DNA of 57,667 nucleotides from an uncultured Prevotellaceae bacterium (GCA_947165485.1 CAMVAP010000016.1:1-57667); one strand, 5' to 3'. Shown: positions 44,487-53,579, counted from the first letter of the stretch. Numbers and translations are program-made. Notes: generated by a model from the letters alone, not told the origin.

Positions 44487-45441
44487 GCCTATCCTCCAAG
44501 GCCTTCTCTTCCTGGAACCGCTCATAGGCCTCCACGATGCGCTGCACCAGGTGGTGACGCACGATGTCTTTTTTCTCAAATTCCACCTTGCCGATACCCT
44601 TCACGCCATCCAGCACACGCAACGCGTGGATCAAACCCGAGGTCGTGCTGCGAGGCAAGTCAATCTGGGTGGTATCACCCGTGACAATCATCTTGGAGCC
44701 CATGCCCAGTCGGGTCAGGAACATCTTGATCTGGTGGGTCGTCGTGTTCTGCGCCTCATCCAGCACAATGATCGCGTCGTTGAGTGTGCGGCCACGCATG
44801 AAGGCCAGCGGCGCAATCTGTATCACATTGTTCTCCATGTACTCCTTGAGCTTGGCCTGAGGTATCATGTCCTCCAGCGCATCATACAGCGGCTGCAAAT
44901 AAGGGTCAATCTTGTCCTTCATGTCTCCTGGCAGGAAGCCCAACTTCTCGCCGGCCTCGACAGCAGGGCGCGACAGGATAATCTTGCGTATCTCGCGGTT
45001 CTTCAACGCCCTGACGGCAAGCGCCACAGCCAGGTAGGTCTTGCCCGTACCAGCAGGTCCCAGCGCAAACGTCAAGTCGTTGTGCATAAACGTCTTGACC
45101 AGCAATTGCTGATTAGGCGTGCGGCCACTGATGGGCTTACCGTTCACACCATACACGATCACATCGTCCATCTTCAGCTGTTTGGGCGGCGTCCCCTTGA
45201 TGGTGTCGATAATGACATCCTCGGGCAAGGTGTTATAAGTCGCACAATAGTCAGCCAGCGCATGCACTTTCTGCTCAAAGTCGGCAGTCTCACTGTCATC
45301 ACCTATCACCGTGATCACACTGCCGCGAGCCGCCATGCGCAGCTTCGGGAACAGATTGCGTATCAGTTGTATATTACTGTTATTCACCCCGTAGAAAGTA
45401 ACAGGGTCCACGTTGTCAATAATAATGTGTCGTTCAATCAT
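44482..45441 (-). CDS. phoH: PhoH-like ATPase
   Basis: A 319-residue PhoH family protein, a P-loop ATPase thought to act in RNA metabolism. Walker A is GPAGTGKT at residues 128-135, Walker B is NDAIIVLDEAQNTT, and MIVTGDTTQIDLPRS is a further family motif. Full length for the family. It lies downstream of the four-helix-bundle gene and an octamer array. Confidence 0.93.
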   Translation of the reverse strand: MIERHIIIDNVDPVTFYGVNNSNIQLIRNLFPKLRMAARGSVITVIGDDSETADFEQKVHALADYCATYNTLPEDVIIDTIKGTPPKQLKMDDVIVYGVNGKPISGRTPNQQLLVKTFMHNDLTFALGPAGTGKTYLAVALAVRALKNREIRKIILSRPAVEAGEKLGFLPGDMKDKIDPYLQPLYDALEDMIPQAKLKEYMENNVIQIAPLAFMRGRTLNDAIIVLDEAQNTTTHQIKMFLTRLGMGSKMIVTGDTTQIDLPRSTTSGLIHALRVLDGVKGIGKVEFEKKDIVRHHLVQRIVEAYERFQEEKALEDRL

Positions 45442-45530
45442 TCAATTAGTTGTCTAATTCTACCCACAAAATTACACAAAAATCACACAACCCCTAACAA
45501 AACCCAACATAATTCTAACAATAACCCCCT

Positions 45531-45604
45531 CGATCAATCGAGTAATCGAGCATTCGATCAATCGAGTAATCGAGTAATCGAGAAGTCGAGAAGTCGATCA
45601 TTCG
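45531..45604 (-). repeat. Octamer array downstream of the four-helix-bundle gene
   Basis: Nine 8-nt units on the plus strand (TCGAGTAA, TCGATCAA, TCGAGCAT, TCGAGAAG and similar). It starts right after the stop codon of the gene at 45609-46355. A second array of the same unit and orientation lies on the other side of that gene. Confidence 0.85.
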
Positions 45605-45608
45605 CTCC

Positions 45609-46355
45609 TCAATCCCGCAGCGTGCCCTGGCACTCAGGATAGCCCGAGCAACCCCAAAATTGTTGCCCCGCCCGGGTTCCGCGCTTGATGGTGCGACGAA
45701 TCATGGGCTTACCGCACACAGGGCAAGCGGGCGCCCCACGATCCACAGCCTGCTGAGCTTGTGTTCTGGTGCGTTCACGAGCCAGTCCCTCGGTGAAACC
45801 GCCTTCCTGCTTGAAGTCCTGAAGTTGCCGCTCCATCATCTTTTGCAGCATCGAGATATTGCGGTTGATGAGCAGTTTGATGGAGTTGACCCGCACCGTG
45901 AGATCCTCACTCTCGACCCACTGCGCGAAACGCCGCCGCTGGGCCTGTACATGGAGCCATGCATCATGCTCAATGTCGGTGCCATAATGGGGACGCTCTA
46001 ATTGCAGACTCTTGAATCGCTGGTAATTCACACTATCGACCGGCCACGGCTCGATGTTGTGGGTGAGCGAGAACGCCATGAAATCGCTCAGCAGCTCGCT
46101 CAGTGTGGCACGCGCCACATCGGTCAGACGCATCTCGGTCTCGTGGCTGGTTTGGCGACGCGAACTCCCCTCAGCAATGTTGGCCGTAGCGCTGCGGGCC
46201 GCCATCACCATCTGGTCATACAAGCGCCCGCCCGGGTCGTTACCCTTGTTCAAGAACCGCCCGCAAAAGCTGATAGTCGCCTGATGGATAATGTGGGCCA
46301 TCACCCAAGCATCCAGATAGTAATACCCCTTAACAGACTTAAACTCAATAGCCAT
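45609..46355 (-). CDS. Four-helix-bundle suffix protein with a topoisomerase-type zinc finger
   Basis: A 248-residue protein. The N-terminal ~120 residues resemble the four-helix-bundle proteins related to 23S rRNA intervening-sequence proteins (QMVMAARSATANIAEGSSRR is their hallmark). A helical suffix region follows, and the C-terminus has a C4 zinc finger of topoisomerase type: CPVCGKPM...GQQFWGCSGYPEC. The family is known in Bacteroidetes as four helix bundle suffix domain proteins; its function is not established, and a nucleic-acid-binding role is inferred. It is bracketed by two octamer arrays. Confidence 0.85.
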   Translation of the reverse strand: MAIEFKSVKGYYYLDAWVMAHIIHQATISFCGRFLNKGNDPGGRLYDQMVMAARSATANIAEGSSRRQTSHETEMRLTDVARATLSELLSDFMAFSLTHNIEPWPVDSVNYQRFKSLQLERPHYGTDIEHDAWLHVQAQRRRFAQWVESEDLTVRVNSIKLLINRNISMLQKMMERQLQDFKQEGGFTEGLARERTRTQAQQAVDRGAPACPVCGKPMIRRTIKRGTRAGQQFWGCSGYPECQGTLRD

Positions 46356-46386
46356 AATTTCCCTAATTTAATAACTGATAAAACAA

Positions 46387-46457
46387 CCCCTCGATCACTC
46401 GAACAATCGATCTATCGAACATTCGAACAATCGAGCAATCGAGTAATCGAGTAATCG
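46387..46457 (-). repeat. Octamer array upstream of the four-helix-bundle gene
   Basis: Nine 8-nt units on the plus strand (TCGATCAC, TCGAACAA, TCGATCTA, TCGAGCAA, TCGAGTAA and similar), the same family and orientation as 45531-45604. The rest of the gap to 46736 is AT-rich with nothing recognised except an AAACGG...CCGTTTTTT pairing near 46647-46690 that could terminate transcription. Confidence 0.85.
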
Positions 46458-46736
46458 AGATAACACATTGATTCAAAGGCGAGAACTCATTCAAGCAATT
46501 CCCCCTTGCCGAATCTCCATCACAAAAGTAACAAATTTCCATATATCAAGCAACATCCTCCCAAATAATGCACCCGCAAGACACAATCCCACAGGCACAC
46601 AATTCAAAAACCAGACTTCCAAACACGATTGCCGCTTGTATCCGTTAAAACGGACAATAGTCTAAAGGCCTCTAGAGTTTACCGTTTTTTCTCTCATTAG
46701 TCAGGAAAAACGCTTGGCAAGTAGAAATATTATGAC

Positions 46737-46744
46737 TATATTTG
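46737..46744 (+). promoter_or_regulatory. -7 box of the RsmI-like gene
   Basis: TATATTTG lies 33 nt before the chosen ATG at 46778. The in-frame TTG at 46742 is inside the box, which supports the later start. Confidence 0.5.
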
Positions 46745-46777
46745 CAAGTTAAAATTAAAGGTGTATTGTGGCAAGAC

Positions 46778-47494
46778 ATGATTGAAACTGGATTATACTT
46801 GATTCCCACCCAGTTGAGCGATGTTCCGCTGAACCGGGTGATACCTGCTCACAACATTGAGGTTGTGCGCGAGATTAGGTATTTTGTCGTCGAGAGTCTG
46901 CGCTCGGCACGGCGTTTCCTGAAGAAGTGTGACCACAACATCGACATCGACAGCCTCACCTTCAACGAGCTTAACGAGCACACCGATCTGGGCGACACTG
47001 CCGCCATCGAAGCCCTGTTGGAGCCCATCGGGCGAGGCGACGCGGTGGGTGTCATCAGCGATGCGGGCTGCCCTGCCGTGGCCGACCCTGGCGCCGACCT
47101 GGTGGCCATCGCACAGCGACGCGGCTACAAGGTGTTCCCGCTGGTGGGACCCTCCAGCATCCTCATGAGCCTCATGGCATCGGGCTTCAACGGACAGAGT
47201 TTCGCCTTCCTGGGTTACCTGCCGGTTGACAGCCAGCAGCGCCAGGCACGCCTCAAGGAGATGACCCGCCGCATCGAGCGTGAGCGCCAGACCCAGATTT
47301 TTATCGAGGCACCCTACCGCAACAACCAGCTCATCGCTGACCTGGCAGCCCGCTTGCCGGGCAACATGCGCCTGTGTGTGGCCAGCGACATCACTGGCGA
47401 GCAGCAGAGCATCATCACCCGCACCCTTGCCCAGTGGAAGCAGTTGCGGTATGACTACCACAAGATACCCACCATTTTCCTGTTGTTCCAGTAA
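46778..47494 (+). CDS. Tetrapyrrole-methylase-fold SAM methyltransferase, RsmI-like
   Basis: A 238-residue methyltransferase of the RsmI/tetrapyrrole methylase superfamily. Motifs: ETGLYLIPTQLSD at the start, GVISDAGCPAVADPGADLV (RsmI-like SAM loop), PLVGPSSILMSLMASG, and IFIEAPYRNNQLI. It is shorter than Escherichia coli RsmI (286 residues) and lacks the C-terminal HTH-like domain, so the target (16S rRNA C1402 in RsmI) is not certain. It is followed 16 nt later by the WalJ-like gene. Confidence 0.88.
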   Translation: MIETGLYLIPTQLSDVPLNRVIPAHNIEVVREIRYFVVESLRSARRFLKKCDHNIDIDSLTFNELNEHTDLGDTAAIEALLEPIGRGDAVGVISDAGCPAVADPGADLVAIAQRRGYKVFPLVGPSSILMSLMASGFNGQSFAFLGYLPVDSQQRQARLKEMTRRIERERQTQIFIEAPYRNNQLIADLAARLPGNMRLCVASDITGEQQSIITRTLAQWKQLRYDYHKIPTIFLLFQ

Positions 47495-47510
47495 AACCAC
47501 ACTGCACGTT

Positions 47511-48536
47511 ATGTCAGGACACAAATATAAAGGATACACCAACACGGGACGGCCACTCAAGATCGCATTTGACGTGGACGGCAACGACACGCCATTGATG
47601 GAGGAGGCCCAAGAGACAACGGCCACGCCTCGCTATACGGGTGTGGGCAAGGGGTTGTGCTTTATGAGCCTGAGCAGCGGCAGCAGCGGTAACTGTGCCT
47701 ACTTGGGAACACCGCGCGGCGGCATCCTCATCGATGCCGGCATACGCGAGCCGGTCAAGTACCACCGCAAGAAGAAAAACCCCGAACGCCAGGATGTCCC
47801 CACCCTCGATCAAGCCTTTGCCGAGCTCGAACGCAACGGAGTGAGCCGCGACATGATCAAGGGTATCTTGTTGACCCATGCCCACCAGGATCACATGCGT
47901 TGCCTGTACCCGGCTGTCAGTGCTTGCCATTGCAGCGTCTATTGCACCATGGGGGTAATGGCTCAAATGTTGCAACGCAGCCGCATCAGCAGCCGCATCA
48001 GTGACCATCATGTCCCCATCTTCAAGGAGATCCCCTTCCGCATCCTGGACATGGAGATCACGCCCTTCGAGACCCTGCATGATGTCAAGAGTGTGGGATT
48101 CAGCATCGAGTATGAGGGCGAGCGATTTGTCGTGGCCACCGACATGGGCGCCATCACCGACCGCGCCGCCCATTACATGAGCAATGCCAATTACCTGATG
48201 ATCGAGTGCAACTACGATCACGAGATGCTTGTCAAGGGGAAATACCCTCCTATGCTCAAGGATCGTGTCATGAGCGACAAGGGACACCTTGACAATGCTG
48301 TGGCGGCACGCTTTGTCGCCGAGCATTACCATGAGGGATTACATTACGTGTTCTTGTGTCACCTGAGCAAGGACAACAACACCGAGCAATTAGCACTTTC
48401 TACCATGCGGCAGGCACTTGAGGAGCATGGCCTTAGCGTTGGCGATGGCTCCAATGCCCCCGACCAGCGCGACCGTAATGTCCAAATCTACGCTTTGCCC
48501 CGCTATACTTCTTCCGACTGGTTTGTCCTTGCTTAA
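47511..48536 (+). CDS. MBL-fold hydrolase, WalJ/YycJ-like
   Basis: A 341-residue metallo-beta-lactamase-fold protein related to WalJ/YycJ, which in Firmicutes is linked to cell-wall and DNA-repair control. The start of the fold is LCFMSLSSGSSGNCAYLG, and the metal motif is LTHAHQDHMR (122-128 for THAHQDH). FVVATDMGAITD and HLSKDNNTEQLAL follow. The open frame extends upstream to 47280 inside the previous gene, so I chose the ATG at 47511. Its 3' end overlaps the convergent gene by 104 nt. Confidence 0.88.
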   Translation: MSGHKYKGYTNTGRPLKIAFDVDGNDTPLMEEAQETTATPRYTGVGKGLCFMSLSSGSSGNCAYLGTPRGGILIDAGIREPVKYHRKKKNPERQDVPTLDQAFAELERNGVSRDMIKGILLTHAHQDHMRCLYPAVSACHCSVYCTMGVMAQMLQRSRISSRISDHHVPIFKEIPFRILDMEITPFETLHDVKSVGFSIEYEGERFVVATDMGAITDRAAHYMSNANYLMIECNYDHEMLVKGKYPPMLKDRVMSDKGHLDNAVAARFVAEHYHEGLHYVFLCHLSKDNNTEQLALSTMRQALEEHGLSVGDGSNAPDQRDRNVQIYALPRYTSSDWFVLA

Positions 48537-49683
48537 AGCTTGTTCTTGACCCTTTATAGCTTCCCTTGCCGTAGCCGTTCCGATAACTTCTCTTGTAACC
48601 GTTGCGGTAACTCCTCCTATAGTTCTTGCGATAGCTCTTCTTGTAACTCTTACCGTAAGATGTGCTCTTGTTATCGGATGCCGACACAGCGGTGGCAGGC
48701 TTGGGCTTGTCAACCCGGGAAGCCTGGTTGATGGGCTCGGCCTTGGGTGTGTCTTTATAGAGCTTGTATTGGCCATTATTGTCCACCAGCTGCTCAAAGT
48801 CCTTGGTCATGAAGGGCTTGAGTTTGTCATAGTCCAACTGGATTTCAACAGGGCTGTTAGCAATGGCACCATGCTTGAATTGGAACAAGATGCCGGTCTT
48901 GGAGCAACAGATGTCGGCAGGGACATTCAGGGCGTGCTGCAACCGCCTGTCATCACCGCGTCCCTTGTTGAGATCGTCAATCTTGCCGTTGATGAGCTTG
49001 AGCAACTTGCTTTCCTTATCCATGTCGGTCAGGAGAATATCGACACGCGACAGGACGCGCTGGGTCTGACGGTCATAGTGTATCGTGGTGCTGTTCTCTA
49101 CGGTCGTGCTGCCATTGTATTCCTGCTTGTCAACTTTCATCACCAGCAAGCGCAGCGAGGTCATGTAGGGATAGACCATCACCTGGCTCACGTTGCCATA
49201 CACGGGATGCACCCTCGGGGCTTTTACCTGGGTATGGTACTCGTCATCGTCAAGCGGCTTGTTAAACGATGGGCTGTTCAGGTACAGGTAACGGGCATCC
49301 TTCATCTGGCTCTGGCTGTTGTCAAAGGCTTTCCTGATCAGCTCTTTATTCAGCTCTTCCAGGTCATCGTTACCGTTTACCGCCTTGGGCCACATCACTT
49401 TCACATGCTTGGTGCTAGTGTAATGTGTACTTTCATCACCAGCTATAGCTGGCGAATTGGAGATGAAGTAATAGGCATTGTGCTGTAGCTTGTCAAACAC
49501 ATCGGGCTGTGATGATGTGATCAATGTGTCGGCCATCGCAACCACATCGGTCGAGTCACGCTGGTCAAACAAGTCTTGGCTCTTGCCACTGGCCTCGATG
49601 CGGCGCGACATATACCAGCCAGCAGCTACCAGGTCGATGATGGTGAGTAATATGATGACAATGATAAGATTCTTTTTGGTCAT
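48433..49683 (-). CDS. Membrane-anchored protein with a basic Tyr/Lys/Arg repeat tail
   Basis: A 416-residue protein with one N-terminal membrane helix (IIVIILLTIIDLVAAGWYM) and a large outer domain (~45-320). The last ~75 residues are a strongly basic tail with short repeats (SYKKSYRKNYRRSYRNGY, KRSYRNGYGKGSYKG). The middle domain resembles the DUF3298-type exported domains only loosely; I do not recognise it firmly. The tail may bind nucleic acid or wall polymers. It overlaps the convergent WalJ-like gene by 104 nt. Confidence 0.75.
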   Translation of the reverse strand: MTKKNLIIVIILLTIIDLVAAGWYMSRRIEASGKSQDLFDQRDSTDVVAMADTLITSSQPDVFDKLQHNAYYFISNSPAIAGDESTHYTSTKHVKVMWPKAVNGNDDLEELNKELIRKAFDNSQSQMKDARYLYLNSPSFNKPLDDDEYHTQVKAPRVHPVYGNVSQVMVYPYMTSLRLLVMKVDKQEYNGSTTVENSTTIHYDRQTQRVLSRVDILLTDMDKESKLLKLINGKIDDLNKGRGDDRRLQHALNVPADICCSKTGILFQFKHGAIANSPVEIQLDYDKLKPFMTKDFEQLVDNNGQYKLYKDTPKAEPINQASRVDKPKPATAVSASDNKSTSYGKSYKKSYRKNYRRSYRNGYKRSYRNGYGKGSYKGSRTSFKQGQTSRKKYSGAKRRFGHYGRAGRGHWSHRQR

Positions 49684-49729
49684 ATCTGTTTTATTTCTAA
49701 GCTGTTATCCCTATCACAATCCTTAACTT

Positions 49730-50611
49730 CTAACCCTTAACCTCAATCACCCTCTTCACCGTGTCGCTCACGCGTTGCATCAGCCAGCTGGGAGTCGAGG
49801 TCGCACCACAGATGCCGATGCGCTCCTTGCCCGTGAGCCACGACGGATCGATGTCGCACTCACTGCTCACCAGGTGGGAATCGGCATTGGCTGCCAAGCA
49901 CTCGGCAAACAGGATGCGTCCGTTACTGCTCTTGGCACCACTGACAAAGAGGATTAACTCGTGCTGGCGGGCAAACTCGCGTATCTGCGGTATGCGGTTG
50001 GCGACCGAGCGGCAGATGGTGTCAAAGCTGCGGAAAGTCACTCCGGGCTCCACCCTGCGCTTGATTTCCTCGACAATGCGCTGGAACTCCTGCACGCTCT
50101 TGGTCGTCTGAGAATAGAGGTATATATCGCGTGAATAGTCAATCTTGTCAATTTCGTCAATATTCTCGATGACGGTCGCATGACCTCGGGTCTGTCCCAC
50201 AAGCCCCAACACCTCGGCATGGCCTCGCTTGCCATAGATAACAATCTGTGGTGCAGTATCATCCGATTCTCCACCATGATAGGTGGCGTGGATGCGTTGT
50301 TGCAGCTTGAGCACCACGGGGCATGTCGCATCTATGATCTCGATGCGGTTGCGGCGGGCAATGTTGTAGGTCTCTGGCGGTTCCCCATGTGCACGCAACA
50401 GCACTTTCACGTCGTGGAGCTGTTCCAGTTGCTCGTGAGTGATAGTTTCCAAGCCGCAGCTGGCCAGTCGGTCCACCTCGGCGGTATTGTGCACAATGTC
50501 ACCCAGGCAGTACAAGTGCCCGCTACGCTCAAGTTCCTCCTCGGCCTTGCGGATGGCCGTTGTCACCCCAAAGCAGAACCCTGAACCCTTATCTATCTCA
50601 ATCACCGCCAC
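49730..50611 (-). CDS. ispH: 4-hydroxy-3-methylbut-2-enyl diphosphate reductase
   Basis: A 293-residue iron-sulfur enzyme that completes the MEP pathway and makes IPP and DMAPP. The three cluster cysteines are Cys13 in SGFCFGVTTAI, the one in IIDATCPVVLKLQ and the one in FDTICRSVANR. GICGATSTPSWLM is the C-terminal family motif. It follows cmk across a heptamer-repeat spacer. Confidence 0.95.
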   Translation of the reverse strand: MAVIEIDKGSGFCFGVTTAIRKAEEELERSGHLYCLGDIVHNTAEVDRLASCGLETITHEQLEQLHDVKVLLRAHGEPPETYNIARRNRIEIIDATCPVVLKLQQRIHATYHGGESDDTAPQIVIYGKRGHAEVLGLVGQTRGHATVIENIDEIDKIDYSRDIYLYSQTTKSVQEFQRIVEEIKRRVEPGVTFRSFDTICRSVANRIPQIREFARQHELILFVSGAKSSNGRILFAECLAANADSHLVSSECDIDPSWLTGKERIGICGATSTPSWLMQRVSDTVKRVIEVKG

Positions 50612-50617
50612 AGCGCC

Positions 50618-50661
50618 TTAACCCTCTAAAACCTAAAACCTAAAGCCTAAAACCTAAAGCC
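50618..50661 (-). repeat. Heptamer array between cmk and ispH
   Basis: About six TTTTAGG/CTTTAGG units on the coding strand, starting at the last base of the cmk stop codon (TAG then GCTTTAGG) and ending just before the ispH start. Confidence 0.8.
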
Positions 50662-51356
50662 TAAAGCCTAGAAAGATACAGCTGATACAGCCACTCATTC
50701 TGCGCCTCGATGCTCATGTGGGAATTATCAAGCACCTCGGCATCAGGGGCCTGGCGCAACGGACTTTCCTTGCGGGTGCTGTCAATGCGGTCACGCTCGG
50801 TGACATTGGCCAACACTTCCTCCAGCGTGGTCGTTGTATCACCCTTGGCACGCAGCTCGTCAAACCGTCGCTGGGCGCGCACCTCGGCACTTGCCGTGGC
50901 AAACACCTTCATCTCGGCATCGGGGAACACCACCGTGCCGATGTCGCGGCCATCCATCACCACGCCCTTGTCCTTGCCCATGGCCTGCTGTTGCTTGACC
51001 ATCGCCTTGCGCACAAAGCCAATAGCGGCGATGATGCTCACCACGCTACTCACGCGCATCGATCGGATGTAGCGTTCCACATTCTTGCCATTGAGGCAGG
51101 TCACGCTCTTGCCGTCCTTGGTGGGGCGGAAGGTGATGACAATGTCCCCGCGCTTGAGGTGCCCCTTAAGTGCCACCTCGTCCACCTTATCACCCTTGAT
51201 GAGGCGGTTGCGTAGCGCAAACAGCGTCACTGCCCTGTACATTGCACCCGTGTCCACATAGGCGTAACCGATGCGCCTAGCCAGCGCCTTGGCCATCGTG
51301 CTTTTACCCGTCGATGAGTGTCCATCGATCGCTATCGTAATTTTCTTCAGTGCCAT
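50661..51356 (-). CDS. cmk: Cytidylate kinase
   Basis: A 231-residue CMP/dCMP kinase of the nucleoside monophosphate kinase fold. The P-loop is GHSSTGKS at residues 12-19, the CMP-binding stretch is [16 protein letters not shown], and [20 protein letters not shown] is the family motif. I chose the ATG at 51356; the open frame begins at an upstream TTG. Confidence 0.95.
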   Translation of the reverse strand: MALKKITIAIDGHSSTGKSTMAKALARRIGYAYVDTGAMYRAVTLFALRNRLIKGDKVDEVALKGHLKRGDIVITFRPTKDGKSVTCLNGKNVERYIRSMRVSSVVSIIAAIGFVRKAMVKQQQAMGKDKGVVMDGRDIGTVVFPDAEMKVFATASAEVRAQRRFDELRAKGDTTTTLEEVLANVTERDRIDSTRKESPLRQAPDAEVLDNSHMSIEAQNEWLYQLYLSRL

Positions 51357-51480
51357 GATTCCCAATTAATGTTGATTATCTGCCCACAAAGTTACTCATT
51401 ATTGCCCTCAATCGGTGCAATATTTATCAAAAAAAGAATAAAAACTTCAACGATGCCTCAACTTTGCGCCAATTATTTGT

Positions 51481-51488
51481 AACTTTGT
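51481..51488 (+). promoter_or_regulatory. -7 box of the small lipoprotein gene
   Basis: TAACTTTG matches TAnnTTTG, 19 nt before the ATG at 51508. An upstream in-frame start at 51487 would overlap this box. Confidence 0.5.
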
Positions 51489-51507
51489 GCCAAAAGAGAA
51501 TCATGAC

Positions 51508-51819
51508 ATGAAGTATCTCATCTATTTATTGTTGATTGTGGCGATGTGCATGGGCAGTTGTGGCGAAAAAAAGTCGCCACTGGATGCCGAGGCTCGTGAC
51601 AGCGGCATGAGAGCCGCAGCGGCACTGGTAGCGGTCGATCACACCGACACGATGTCAATGGAGCGCGCCGTGATGGATGCCAAGGCCAAGCAGAGCGTGT
51701 ATGCCCTCAAGCGTGACTCGGCTGCCGTGCGTGCCTTTGACGAGGCCTTCCGTTCCTACCTCAAGGAGAAAGACCACTTGCTTTACCAAGCCATTTTCCC
51801 TGAAGACAAAACAAATTAA
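51508..51819 (+). CDS. Small lipoprotein of unknown function
   Basis: A 103-residue lipoprotein: MKYLIYLLLIVAMCMGSC with the cysteine of the lipobox, then GEKKSPLDAEARD. The mature part is helical and charged (SMERAVMDAKAKQSVYALKR). It lies 15 nt before another lipoprotein gene and probably shares its transcript. No family recognised. Confidence 0.65.
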   Translation: MKYLIYLLLIVAMCMGSCGEKKSPLDAEARDSGMRAAAALVAVDHTDTMSMERAVMDAKAKQSVYALKRDSAAVRAFDEAFRSYLKEKDHLLYQAIFPEDKTN

Positions 51820-51834
51820 ACATTTAACATAGCA

Positions 51835-52506
51835 ATGAAACGTTTACCACTCATATTGATGGGTCTGATGCTGATGCTCACGGCCTGTGAGGGAGCCAGC
51901 AAGCGAGGCGAAGCCGCTGGACAGAGGTTCCTGGACGCATGGGGCGACACTGCGGCGATGCACCAGGCCGTGCAACGGTTCAATGCGCTGCGCAACGACA
52001 GCCTGCAGTGGCCATGGGAGGTAAAAGCCGCCAACCGCGCCTTTGCCGGCGTGCTGCGTGCCGATGGTCGCGACTCACTATTCCAGGCCTCACACGTCAT
52101 TGTAATGAAGCCACGGGAACTGGCTCAGCTCAAGGTTCCTCCCATGCTCGACCTGTTAAGGACGCGCCAGTTTGACACCGACTCGGCAGCCGACTACCTC
52201 TCGCTGATTCACTGGCTGTGCTACACCGTGGGCTACGACCGCCATGTCGAGGTGTTTGACAGCACCCTCGATGCGACTGTTGACCAGTATTCACGCTATG
52301 AGCAGATGTGCGTCTATGCCCAGTCATCACGGCCCGCTGCCCTGGGTGCCGCGCTTGCCCACGATGCCATCCAACCCGATGCCGACATGGAAGACATCAA
52401 CGCACGCATTGATATCCTGCGCAACGACATCTACAACCCTCATGAGTTCTCAACATTTGAGAAATCCTATCAATCCACCCTAAAACAACTGAAGACTGAG
52501 AACTAA
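51835..52506 (+). CDS. Lipoprotein of unknown function
   Basis: A 223-residue lipoprotein with lipobox LTAC (MKRLPLILMGLMLMLTAC) and a mostly helical mature domain (RFLDAWGDTAAMHQAVQRF, DAIQPDADMEDINARIDIL). It is second in a two-lipoprotein set, followed by a repeat-filled spacer and a prenyl synthase gene. Function not recognised. Confidence 0.7.
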   Translation: MKRLPLILMGLMLMLTACEGASKRGEAAGQRFLDAWGDTAAMHQAVQRFNALRNDSLQWPWEVKAANRAFAGVLRADGRDSLFQASHVIVMKPRELAQLKVPPMLDLLRTRQFDTDSAADYLSLIHWLCYTVGYDRHVEVFDSTLDATVDQYSRYEQMCVYAQSSRPAALGAALAHDAIQPDADMEDINARIDILRNDIYNPHEFSTFEKSYQSTLKQLKTEN

Positions 52507-52613
52507 GGCTTTAGGTTTTAGGTTTTAGGTTTTAGGCTTTAGGTTTTAGGCACTTGCGGATGCCAACTAACAACTAACAACTAACAACTAACTAACAACT
52601 GAAAACTAAAATA
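52505..52613 (+). repeat. Compound heptamer and AACTAAC repeat before the prenyl synthase
   Basis: Directly after the lipoprotein stop codon TAA come six units GGCTTTA/GGTTTTA. After a short gap there are four units of AACTAAC/CAACTAA and then AACTGAAAACT just before the start codon at 52614. The order (TTTTAGG-type first, AACTGA-type second) is the same as between nuoB and nuoCD. Confidence 0.8.
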
Positions 52614-53579
52614 ATGAAATCCTTCCAAGAATACCTCGATACCGTCAATCAAGCTATTGCAGCTATCCCCTACCCCCAGCAGCCCAGCCAGCTCTATGAG
52701 CCGATCGCTTATCACATGGCGCTGGGCGGCAAGCGCATCCGTCCCGTTCTCACCCTGATGGCGTGTGATGCGATGGGCGGAGACGCTACTGCTGCGATCG
52801 ATGCCGCTGTGGGCCTGGAGATGTTCCACAACTTCACCCTGCTTCACGACGATGTGATGGACAATGCCGACGTGCGCCGCGGCAAGGTGACGGTACACCG
52901 CCGCTGGAACGACAACACGGCCATCCTGAGCGGTGACACGATGCTGACCATCGCCACCCAATATATTGCCCGTACCGCCAACTGGCAAGTGATGAACCTG
53001 TTTAATCAAACGGCCATCGAGATCTATGAGGGGCAGCAATGGGACATGGACTATGAGAACCGCAATGACGTGACCGTCGAGGAATACATCAACATGATAC
53101 GCCTCAAGACCTCGGTACTGCTGGGCTGTGCTCTCAAGGCAGGTGCACTTGTCGCCCATGCCGATGAGGAACAGGCCGGCATGTTATATGAGGCTGGCGT
53201 CAACATGGGGCTGGCATTCCAGCTGCGCGACGATGTGCTCGACGTGTGGGGCGATCCCATAACCTTCGGCAAGGAAATTGGCGGCGACATCATGAACAAC
53301 AAGAAGACCTACCTGCTCATCAATGCCATGCAACTGGCCCAAGGCGATGATGCCAATGAGCTGCGCCACTGGCTCAACGACCCTTACACCACCCGTGTCG
53401 ACAAGGTGAGGGGCGTAACGGCCCTCTATGAGCGACTGGGCGTGCGCCAGCTGGCCGAGGACGCCATCACCCGCTACAACAACCTTGCCATCACCGCCTT
53501 CAACCAAGTGAAAATGAGCGATGACGACAAGAATGCTTTTGTAGCCCTTGCCAACCGCCTATCAGGTCGCCAATATTAA
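52614..53579 (+). CDS. Polyprenyl diphosphate synthase
   Basis: A 321-residue trans-prenyltransferase that builds an isoprenoid chain from IPP. The first Asp-rich motif is LLHDDVMDNADVRRG (DDVMD 79-83) and the second is LRDDVLDVWGD (DDVLD 206-210). GGKRIRPVL near residue 38 binds IPP. An aromatic residue five positions before the first motif (Phe74) suggests a shorter product (C15-C20), but this is inference. It may supply quinone or undecaprenyl precursors. Confidence 0.92.
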   Translation: MKSFQEYLDTVNQAIAAIPYPQQPSQLYEPIAYHMALGGKRIRPVLTLMACDAMGGDATAAIDAAVGLEMFHNFTLLHDDVMDNADVRRGKVTVHRRWNDNTAILSGDTMLTIATQYIARTANWQVMNLFNQTAIEIYEGQQWDMDYENRNDVTVEEYINMIRLKTSVLLGCALKAGALVAHADEEQAGMLYEAGVNMGLAFQLRDDVLDVWGDPITFGKEIGGDIMNNKKTYLLINAMQLAQGDDANELRHWLNDPYTTRVDKVRGVTALYERLGVRQLAEDAITRYNNLAITAFNQVKMSDDDKNAFVALANRLSGRQY

